Shown: positions 1 to 6,060 of the stretch, one piece after another
Layout of the letters: each line of letters begins with the position of its first letter
Numbering within the stretch: position 1 is the stretch's first letter
Source of the DNA: Sedimentisphaerales bacterium
GTDB lineage: Bacteria; Planctomycetota; Phycisphaerae; Sedimentisphaerales; Anaerobacaceae
Assembly: GCA_030630905.1 (NCBI GenBank)
Contig: DAOVMB010000174.1
Coordinates: 1 to 6,060, forward strand
Length of the DNA: 6,060 bases
Direction: 5' to 3'
The notes under the pieces: model-generated
What the model was told of the DNA's origin: nothing
The model's database searches: none
Seen by the model: the letters and a program-made list of their open reading frames with translations, nothing else
Position numbers and translations under genes: made by a program

Positions 1-3000
1 ACCTGGTTCGGGGATAATGCCGCTGTCATCTTGTCCGGGTGAGCCGCCTGCATAAGCGCTTGGACGCCATGAATCTTTTTCGTCCCAACTGCTCAGATCG
101 GGATTAGTCGAATCTATTATCGTCAGCGAAAAATCCTCGCCATCGGTAATCGAACGCCAGCCATCTTCGTAGCGGAAGTTCAGAATCGTTCTGCCGATGG
201 CGTCCTGGAGCTCGATTCTTTCGCCGGCATTGTTCAGCTTGCCGGAGTATTGGCCTGCGATGTTGATATTTGTGCCGTACCGGGCTTCGAAGATATTGCG
301 GTTCTGGACTATGACTATGTGTTCGCCAGATGCAAGATCTATGCTCGGGAAGGTAAAATCGATACCGTTCGTGAAGCTAACCAGGTTCAGGTTGATGCTT
401 TCGGAGCCGATGTTCTTTAGCTCTATGAACTCCTCGTGGCACGGGCTTCCAGCCCGTGGAAACTCGGCCAGGATGGCCGAGCCACAAGGATTATACATTA
501 TCTCGGTGATGCGCAGATTCTCCGCTACGGGCCCTACGGCAAAGACTGCTTCATTTAGCGCACTCCAGGTGTTACCGCTCAAGACTCTTGCTTTTACGTT
601 GACGCTGTGGGGCAATGTAATCGGGCCTGCATATTCTATGCCACCAGGCATAATGCCATCGCCTGAGCTGCCTCCGCTTGCTGTAAGCTCGGCCGAGGTA
701 AGAAAGTCGGAGCTTGTGGTGGAGTTGTTCATTGCGTGGATGGCCAATAAATTGTCGTCCTGACGGAGATTATCGAGAAAAACTGAGATGTCAATGTTTT
801 CGAGCAGGACGGCGGCCGAATCGGAATTGGTGGAGCTGGCGTAGGAATTCCAGCTTGGTGTGCCGTTGAAATTTCGTCTGGCCAACTCAATACCATTGAG
901 ATAAGCAATAAAGCCGTCGTCGTATCGAATATTCAGCGATAAAGAACTGAAATCATCAGGATTGCTGTTGAGATTGAATGGGATGCGGATATAACAGGTG
1001 GCATTAATCTCGTACATTGCTTCCTGGACATTGAGGTTAATAAACTGCTCGTATCCTGAACTTCTTTCGTATCCAACGCCGCCGGGATTGCCGGTGCTTC
1101 TCGTCCATCTCTGATCAGTGAAAGCCCCGCCACCTTTCCAATTGTCAACAATAGGTTCAGTTGGGACGAGTACTCGTTTATCGGCATTTTCAGGTACGAG
1201 AGTAGTCACCTGTTGTGTTATACCCGGCGTTCGAGGATCGGAACCGTCGAGACTATACAAAATTGTGCCGGTTGTAGCAGTTATTGAGAACGTGTTATTT
1301 TTCGAAATCGGGCCGCCGTGCTTATAGGATCCGTTGATGTGAAAAACCGGTGCATCTGTGCGTGGGTACAGGCCGCGAGAGCGAAAGTGATCAAGCGCTA
1401 TGTCCGTTCGGGCAGGGAAATATTGGTTGATTAATCGGTCTCTCTCGGGAATCCAGAATTCATTTTTTGTATATAAGTAGTACGGGCCGGAGCTGTATGG
1501 GTGTACGTCTCTACGGTAGTCTCCCCATCGAGCGGATTCGGCTATTACAGCCAGGTCAAGCTCATCGGTGCGGTTGGTCCAGCGCCGGATATTATTTTCC
1601 GGTGTCAGGGCGCCACCGTTGAAGTGGTGTTTATGAACGCGGTCACCAAAGCGCACACGAAACTCCTCGATATCGTCGAGATAGTTGAACAAACCCGTCG
1701 GGTCGGATGACGGTCTTGTGCCGGTCTCGCGAACATTTTCGAGCACGTGCTCGCCATCCCAACTGTAGAAGTGCCAGGGCCTATCTTCCGGGCCGCCGCC
1801 TGCCGCCCGCCAGTTGCCGTTAGTCTTGAGGTCCACGTTACCGGCAGATAAGCACAAGAGGGTCCAATCGATAAAGTTGTCCACGTCAAGTACCTTCTGG
1901 ATCTGGTCCCAATTGCGGCCGGCAACGGTGTTTCTCATGCGGTTCCAGGCGGATTTGTTGCCATCAGTTGGATCACCACCATTTATGGCATCGATATTTT
2001 CTTCGTCGCCGCCATTATATGCGGCGTAATGGGAGGCGACCGGCCGCTCATGCAGGTTGTACAAGCCCCAATATATGCCGTTCAGATACAGGTGGACATA
2101 AAAACCCTGACCTGCATCGATGTGGCCCATATCGATGAGCGTATCGCGCATCCACTGGTCGCGAATATATTGAGTACGCTGCCGCTGATCGGGCGCCCAG
2201 TGCGTCCAGGCGTTGTTGAAGAAACCTCGAAGCTGGATCGTGTCGAAAGAATTCACAGGCCATTCGTCAAACAACTTAAATTCAAGTCTGGTCGGGCCGT
2301 ACTCGTCCCTAAATCGAAGGCTGAATGAATGCTTGGGACATTTGTTGGGTCTGCGGCTTTCGCCGCCCTGAATGCGAATGCCGCAGTTGACCTGAAATTC
2401 TTCGGAACCGTCCTGAGTGAAGAACTCTGCTGAAACGGAACGCTCCCAATCCTGGCCTCCTGTAATCGAGTGGCCGGTGTAGATATAGATACCACCTGTC
2501 ACGGGATCTCTATTATGGTTGAAAAGGTTATCTTTATCCGTCACTACTGAGACGGTTGGGATTGAAAGCAAGGCATTGTCCATCAGATCAGCATAGTCAG
2601 GATCGTTATATACTTCAGGGTCCATGCCATAATCTGCGGAATATGGGCTGAACCAGGTGCTTGGATAGTCTTCGCTAAGTACCTGCTGATGACTTCTCCT
2701 GATCACATCGGCGAGGAAAATATAAGTATGAGTATCCTCGTTGGTGGATTTCCAGCCCGGCTTTACCGCCCTGGCTCGCAGGCACGTGGTGGTGCTGATT
2801 GGGATCGGGCCTGTGTAAACTCTACCGCTGGAGAATCCACGTGCCGTAACCTTGTACGGCTTAGATCCGTCGGTGGTATAAAAAATAATAGCATCCTCGG
2901 TTTCCGTGGCGATTGTTACGGAGAAAGGTGTATCGTAAAAACCACGGTTGTGGCTGAATTTCGTATCGGCGACCACACCTAAATACGCGCCGCTGTTTTC

Positions 3001-3513
3001 CGCTTCCGGGCTTGGCAGACCGAAGAAACGCCAGTCGTCACTGCCGTCGGGGTAGCGGCCGTAGGAAATATCGGTAATCTGATCGGGGAATATTATGCTG
3101 TCGATTAGGGTAACGCTGTCGCTATCGAACAGGCTGATTTGTTCACCATCGGCGTCGAGTTTGAAGTTCGCGTGAAGCCCGGCATCTGAGGTATCGTTGT
3201 CGGCCCATATCAAAAGATAGCCGCCGCCGGCAATGGTCGTTGCTGCGGGGCTATTACCTGGAATCTGCCACTTGGTGGAAGAAGATGGATTATCCGTCAG
3301 GTACATACCGCCGATATTGATGGCGTTAACGCCGTAGTTGTAAATCTCGATCCAATCTTCATACTGTCCCTGCGGATCATGAATCGAAGTGTTATTGGAC
3401 GCCATGAGCTCGTTGATAACCAGCGTGACTTCTGCTGCGTCCACAGATTTGTTTAAACATAGGATCAAAATCAAAATCAAGATGAACAAGCGAGTTGTCA
3501 TATTTCTGAGCAT
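1..3513 (-). CDS. Secreted CotH kinase-like / lamin tail domain protein (3' end outside window)
   Basis: The frame is open from ATG at 3513 to position 1 (1171 codons) with no stop, so the C-terminus is missing. The start is fixed by an in-frame TAA two codons upstream and by an AAGGA box; a second ATG at 3501 is less likely. Domains by residue: signal peptide 1-27; LTD1 about 28-177 (INELMASN, DWIEIYN, YGRYPDG); chitobiase-C-like 186-268 (YTTDGSKP); CotH kinase-like about 318-717; a second chitobiase-C-like domain starting near 722 (SLDGSDPR, D756) and resuming at 954-995; between its halves a beta-sandwich module, 773-943 (YDDGFIAYLNG); LTD2 from about 999. The CotH part shows GIRIQGGESR (378-387), PKHSFSLRF (393-401), QYIRDQW (448-454), HERP (488-491), N559-V-D561 and PWHFYSWDGEH (579-589). 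CotH proteins are atypical kinases; the bacillar one phosphorylates spore-coat proteins. D561 and D586 are my candidates for metal or catalytic residues. The substrate is unknown. Location is probably extracellular. A palindromic element lies inside LTD2. The family call is firm; kinase activity is inferred. Confidence 0.93.
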   Translation of the reverse strand, partial: MLRNMTTRLFILILILILCLNKSVDAAEVTLVINELMASNNTSIHDPQGQYEDWIEIYNYGVNAINIGGMYLTDNPSSSTKWQIPGNSPAATTIAGGGYLLIWADNDTSDAGLHANFKLDADGEQISLFDSDSVTLIDSIIFPDQITDISYGRYPDGSDDWRFFGLPSPEAENSGAYLGVVADTKFSHNRGFYDTPFSVTIATETEDAIIFYTTDGSKPYKVTARGFSSGRVYTGPIPISTTTCLRARAVKPGWKSTNEDTHTYIFLADVIRRSHQQVLSEDYPSTWFSPYSADYGMDPEVYNDPDYADLMDNALLSIPTVSVVTDKDNLFNHNRDPVTGGIYIYTGHSITGGQDWERSVSAEFFTQDGSEEFQVNCGIRIQGGESRRPNKCPKHSFSLRFRDEYGPTRLEFKLFDEWPVNSFDTIQLRGFFNNAWTHWAPDQRQRTQYIRDQWMRDTLIDMGHIDAGQGFYVHLYLNGIYWGLYNLHERPVASHYAAYNGGDEENIDAINGGDPTDGNKSAWNRMRNTVAGRNWDQIQKVLDVDNFIDWTLLCLSAGNVDLKTNGNWRAAGGGPEDRPWHFYSWDGEHVLENVRETGTRPSSDPTGLFNYLDDIEEFRVRFGDRVHKHHFNGGALTPENNIRRWTNRTDELDLAVIAESARWGDYRRDVHPYSSGPYYLYTKNEFWIPERDRLINQYFPARTDIALDHFRSRGLYPRTDAPVFHINGSYKHGGPISKNNTFSITATTGTILYSLDGSDPRTPGITQQVTTLVPENADKRVLVPTEPIVDNWKGGGAFTDQRWTRSTGNPGGVGYERSSGYEQFINLNVQEAMYEINATCYIRIPFNLNSNPDDFSSLSLNIRYDDGFIAYLNGIELARRNFNGTPSWNSYASSTNSDSAAVLLENIDISVFLDNLRQDDNLLAIHAMNNSTTSSDFLTSAELTASGGSSGDGIMPGGIEYAGPITLPHSVNVKARVLSGNTWSALNEAVFAVGPVAENLRITEIMYNPCGSAILAEFPRAGSPCHEEFIELKNIGSESINLNLVSFTNGIDFTFPSIDLASGEHIVIVQNRNIFEARYGTNINIAGQYSGKLNNAGERIELQDAIGRTILNFRYEDGWRSITDGEDFSLTIIDSTNPDLSSWDEKDSWRPSAYAGGSPGQDDSGIIPEPG
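436..485. repeat. REP-like double-hairpin palindromic element inside the coding sequence
   Basis: Fifty bases form two perfect hairpins enclosed by an outer stem. Hairpin 1 is CACGGGC (440-446), loop TTCCA, GCCCGTG (452-458). A GAAA spacer follows (459-462). Hairpin 2 is CTCGGCC (463-469), loop AGGAT, GGCCGAG (475-481). The outer stem is GTGG (436-439) with CCAC (482-485), and it extends by TCCT/AGGA past one C-A mismatch. All three arms abut, as in a three-way junction. On the minus strand the element is read in frame as residues 1010-1026 of the CotH/LTD protein (CGSAILAEFPRAGSPCH). No transposase and no clear target duplication are seen. From memory, palindromes of the CACGGGC..GCCCGTG type are scattered through planctomycete and related genomes; its copy number here cannot be tested. 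Hairpin structure is certain; mobile or dispersed nature is inferred. Confidence 0.75.
3433..3513 (-). other. Sec-type signal peptide of the CotH/LTD protein
   Basis: Residues 1-27 show a short basic start (R3, R8), a hydrophobic core of alternating Leu and Ile at 9-20 (LFILILILILCL), and a small-residue end with likely cleavage after A26 or A27 (SVDA-A-EV). LTD1 begins directly afterwards. A lipoprotein signal is unlikely because the residue before C19 is Leu instead of Gly, Ala or Ser. Confidence 0.85.
3464..3483. repeat. Short hexanucleotide tandem repeat within the signal-peptide codons
   Basis: The plus strand shows about three copies of ATCAAA, the last imperfect. On the coding strand these are TTGATT units, each giving Leu-Ile in the hydrophobic core of the signal peptide. 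Gain or loss of a unit would lengthen or shorten the core by two residues without shifting the frame. Confidence 0.7.
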
Positions 3514-3573
3514 TTCTTATTGTTTTCCTTATTATATGTTGTATGTGTTTCTTTCTCTGATTCTGCCGGGAAT
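3514..3573 (-). other. Intergenic gap between the two LTD genes, no terminator seen
   Basis: Sixty A-rich bases (coding strand) separate the upstream TAA from the downstream ATG. I see no GC-rich hairpin followed by a T run. The only marked signals are the AAGGA box and a TATAAT at 3536-3531 that lacks a -35 partner. Read-through from the upstream gene, giving a two-gene transcript, is the simplest reading. Confidence 0.55.
3526..3530 (-). promoter_or_regulatory. Shine-Dalgarno sequence of the CotH/LTD gene
   Basis: AAGGA on the minus strand ends 12 nt before the ATG at 3513, a somewhat long spacing. Together with the in-frame TAA just upstream of the ATG, it supports 3513 as the start. The alternative ATG at 3501 has no comparable purine box at a normal distance. 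Confidence 0.6.
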
Positions 3574-6060
3574 TTACGGGTTGTAACCTGGCGTGGGTGA
3601 AGCCGCCTGCCAGCTGTCCGGATCATTGCCCGAAAGACATTGGTCAGCGGAGATTCTTTGCAGGACGTCACCGGCGCCATCTGCGGTCTGGGGCCAGGGC
3701 GATACATCCGCGTAAATCACCTCGTCCATAATCACCCAGGAAACCGGGTCGTCCGGCTGGTCCGTCGCCTGGGGCATCTCGATGGCAAGTCTTTCACCTG
3801 CATTGGAAAGACTGCCCGCCCAGGGACCTGTTATATCCACTCCGGCGATTAACGGCTCCGTATTATATGCGGCGATAAAGGCAGCCAGCAGGCCGGCCTC
3901 TGCGTAAGGATCGAATCCCACGACTATCAACCTGTCGCCGGCCGGAATTGAAATATTTGGTAGGAATGTGTAATCGACGCCACCATCCAGACGCCATGCG
4001 CCTTCGGAATTTTCCAGATAAATCCGGCTTGCAGTGGGATTGTATAACTCAATGTACTCGGCATCGGTCTGGTTTGCGGGATGGTACATCAGTTCATCGA
4101 TCACGATATTTAGGACAGGTTCGCTATTGACCGAATCAAGTGAAGGCGTCATCTGGAGCCAGTATGCATCGCCATCAGGGTAACGACCTATGGATGTATC
4201 TATTAGCTGTCCCTTGAATCTGACGCAGTCAACAACACGGTCCTCAGATGTGCCGGGCAGATAAGAGAGAATGACCTCTTCTCCGGCCTTGTTCAGGCCG
4301 AATCCACTGTTGATTGGATTATGGAAGCCTGTCACCTCGTCGAAACTGATGTAAGAGTGGCCTGCAATCTCAACCGTTGGAATGGCCCATTTCTTTGGCT
4401 CTCCGATGTCGTCGCTGAGATACCAGTTATTCAGATTAATACTTGTCGATGTCGTATTGTATAGTTCTATCCAGTCGTTGGATTCGTGCTGCGGAAGTTG
4501 CGGATTACGATAGTCGGTATGCGCCATAATTTCGTTGAGCACAATGTTGGTTTCCGGCTCGGGGTCGTCCGTGCCGGGAGAGCCGCCGATGTATGTGCTC
4601 GCGCGCCAGTTGCCGCTATAGTTCAGCGAACCGGCGTGCTCGTCTATCAGTGCCGAATCCAAGACTACCAAAGAATGGCCGCCACCATCGGACGATAAAG
4701 GCCAGCCCCGGCCGTCGTTGTACTTGAACTGTACAATCGTTGAGTTCCAGAAATCTTCCAAGGTTATATTCTCGCCGTTGTTTGACAATTTGCCGGAGTA
4801 TTCGCCGGCGATCCTCTGAGACAAATCTGTGCCGTAACGCGACATGAAGGCAGCCCGGTTCCTGACCACGAGGACAAACTCGCCGGGTCCGAGATTCGTT
4901 ATGCTGCCGTTACCAAAATCAAATGTAATGCCATCAACAAAAGAAACATGACTCAAATCCAGGTTTTCGTCGCCGATGTTCATTAATTCGATGAATTCGA
5001 ATTCTTCATTGTCGGCCGAATCACCCGCGGGTGGAGCCGGGGGATTGTACATTACTTCGGTAATGCGCAAGTCCTCCAGGATTCCGGCCGACATCGGCTC
5101 ACCTGTTACAAACTGAAGCGGGTCAGACCAGTGACTCCATCGGCCGCTATTATCCTTCATCCGGCTGCGAACCCGATAGGTGCGCCCCACCTTAACCGCA
5201 CTGGCGGGGATTTGTATGGTGCTGTCGGATGAGCTGGTTATCTCTTCACTTTCCCAGACCGAATCGATCTCGTATTTCCCCGGCTCTCTGCTGTAACCGG
5301 GTGGGATAACGGGAGGCTCGTTTCCTTCAGCAACCTCACCAGCTAATCGAATATCAACGAAACAATCGGAACTGTTGGACAGGTAAGAATTGATTACTTG
5401 CGCTGTGATAACGTTTGTGCCGGGGACAAGATAAGTGCTCGGGTTGGCTAATGTAAAAACAGTAAAGCCGTGGTTCTCCGAACGGTTGTTGACGGTAGCG
5501 TCGAAAGGCAGGTCCGCCGAGGGCGTATTACCGGATGCAACATGGACACTATTGATCCAAATATTGATGCCGTCGTCGTACATGGCTTCAAGTATAACGT
5601 TTTCGATAGCATCCATATCTGTCACTTCGAATTTTTCACGCAGATACACCGTTGAGTATCCGCCCCTCATATCACTTAAATATGTAACAATGAATGACTC
5701 GCCGTAGCCGATGGGAGTATTGCCGCTGAGCCAGCTTGAATCATCGAAATCGATATGGCGCCACCACGAGCCTTGCGCTAGCGATGGTTCCCGAGTACCT
5801 TTGAAATATTTCCATTGGGCACCCTCATCGATCAGAATAAATCTGTCGTTTTGAACTGCAACTTGAGAGCCGGGAGCTACCTCGGCGATACGCCATTTCA
5901 TCGCGTCGAATGTGCCACTGCCCTGAGGATCGCTAAAAGGACTTGTCTCAAATGTCAGGGAGTTAATCGGGAAAGTTGACGGGCAGGTTGCCGTTACAGT
6001 TGGTGTGCGTGGAATGGCGGAATCTCTGGAAATGGAATCCATGCGGCTTTGCCGCTCGAC
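3574..6060 (-). CDS. Multidomain lamin tail domain protein, paralogue of the downstream CotH/LTD gene (5' end outside window)
   Basis: The frame is open from the right edge (codon 6060-6058) to a TAA at 3574-3576. The first in-window ATG at 6042 gives 822 residues but is unlikely to be the true start. No signal peptide or ribosome site is seen there, and the preceding codons read on without a stop. Numbering from 6042: an Fn3-like domain appears in two pieces, 25-55 (FSDPQG, MKWRIAEV) and 255-315 (KYEID.VWESEEI, YRVRSRMKD, GRWSHWSDP). Between them lies a beta-sandwich, galactose-binding-like module, 64-238 (YDDGINIWIN). Three LTDs follow: 320-495 (LRITEVMYNP, EFIELMNIG), 499-640 (VLNEIMAH, DWIELYN, GRYPDGD) and 643-818 (IDELMYHP, EYIELYNP). 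The protein stops right after LTD3 with no visible membrane anchor, PEP-CTERM or dockerin. Relatives with this tail commonly carry a CotH domain further upstream, so one may lie outside the window. LTDs of this sort are expected to mediate surface or extracellular binding; the ligand is unknown. Confidence 0.92.
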   Translation of the reverse strand, partial: VERQSRMDSISRDSAIPRTPTVTATCPSTFPINSLTFETSPFSDPQGSGTFDAMKWRIAEVAPGSQVAVQNDRFILIDEGAQWKYFKGTREPSLAQGSWWRHIDFDDSSWLSGNTPIGYGESFIVTYLSDMRGGYSTVYLREKFEVTDMDAIENVILEAMYDDGINIWINSVHVASGNTPSADLPFDATVNNRSENHGFTVFTLANPSTYLVPGTNVITAQVINSYLSNSSDCFVDIRLAGEVAEGNEPPVIPPGYSREPGKYEIDSVWESEEITSSSDSTIQIPASAVKVGRTYRVRSRMKDNSGRWSHWSDPLQFVTGEPMSAGILEDLRITEVMYNPPAPPAGDSADNEEFEFIELMNIGDENLDLSHVSFVDGITFDFGNGSITNLGPGEFVLVVRNRAAFMSRYGTDLSQRIAGEYSGKLSNNGENITLEDFWNSTIVQFKYNDGRGWPLSSDGGGHSLVVLDSALIDEHAGSLNYSGNWRASTYIGGSPGTDDPEPETNIVLNEIMAHTDYRNPQLPQHESNDWIELYNTTSTSINLNNWYLSDDIGEPKKWAIPTVEIAGHSYISFDEVTGFHNPINSGFGLNKAGEEVILSYLPGTSEDRVVDCVRFKGQLIDTSIGRYPDGDAYWLQMTPSLDSVNSEPVLNIVIDELMYHPANQTDAEYIELYNPTASRIYLENSEGAWRLDGGVDYTFLPNISIPAGDRLIVVGFDPYAEAGLLAAFIAAYNTEPLIAGVDITGPWAGSLSNAGERLAIEMPQATDQPDDPVSWVIMDEVIYADVSPWPQTADGAGDVLQRISADQCLSGNDPDSWQAASPTPGYNP

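Noticed and set aside
688..697. Perfect palindrome CTCGGCCGAG, the same arms as hairpin 2 of the repeat element
   Set aside because: It has no loop, outer stem or partner hairpin and is explained by ordinary codons for Ser-Ala-Glu; probably chance.
197..763. A 188-codon open frame on the plus strand opposite the CotH/LTD gene
   Set aside because: It lies wholly antisense to well-supported LTD and beta-sandwich codons, has no ribosome site or recognisable domain, and part of it is just the palindromic element read backwards.
1741..1752. Twelve-base palindrome GAGCACGTGCTC
   Set aside because: It falls inside the conserved CotH motif and encodes Glu-His-Val-Leu; no regulatory context is present.
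3531..3536. Perfect TATAAT on the minus strand before the CotH/LTD gene
   Set aside because: There is no -35-like hexamer 16-18 bases upstream and no extended -10. Transcription would begin within or just past the Shine-Dalgarno box, so a real promoter here is doubtful in an A/T-rich gap.
3389..3586. A 65-codon plus-strand open frame with a hydrophobic stretch across the gene junction
   Set aside because: Its Ile-Lys repeats are the antisense of the signal-peptide hexamer repeat, and its hydrophobic part is the antisense of the A-rich gap. No ribosome site or family is recognised.
6040..6042. ATG at 6042 as the true start of the upstream gene
   Set aside because: No ribosome-binding site or signal peptide is seen, the frame stays open to the window edge, and the protein would begin within the usual lead-in to an Fn3-like domain.

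Overview
The window holds two large genes, both on the minus strand. They lie head to tail and fill almost the whole sequence. Both encode secreted-type, multidomain proteins of the CotH-kinase / lamin-tail-domain (LTD) kind. This architecture, with its stock phrases (LRITE-[IV]-MYNP, WSALNEA-FAVGP, FSDPQG..MKWRIAEV, GRWSHWSDP), is typical of large protein families in Planctomycetota, especially Phycisphaerae / Sedimentisphaerales-like bacteria. Base composition is moderate and there are no introns. I place the source in the Planctomycetota or the wider PVC group from recognition of these families, without a marker gene.

Layout along the direction of transcription (right to left): positions 6060-3574 hold the 3' part of gene B. 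Its 5' end lies beyond the right edge of the window. Its visible part is an Fn3-like domain that appears to be interrupted by a beta-sandwich module, followed by three LTDs and a TAA stop. A 60-bp gap (3573-3514) follows, with no terminator hairpin but with a Shine-Dalgarno sequence. Positions 3513-1 hold gene A. It runs from a clear signal peptide through LTD1, a chitobiase-C-like domain, a CotH kinase-like domain, a second chitobiase-C-like domain that also appears interrupted by a beta-sandwich module, and LTD2. It is still open at the left edge. Both genes are probably transcribed together, and their products are probably extracellular or cell-surface proteins. Their substrates cannot be read from the sequence.

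The most unusual item is a 50-bp double-hairpin element at 436-485. It folds as two hairpins inside an outer stem, resembling a REP or other dispersed palindromic repeat. It sits in frame inside the second LTD of gene A and supplies about 17 residues that align with a different loop in gene B. No RNA gene, CRISPR array, transposase or origin was found. The remaining open frames on both strands are shadows of the two genes.
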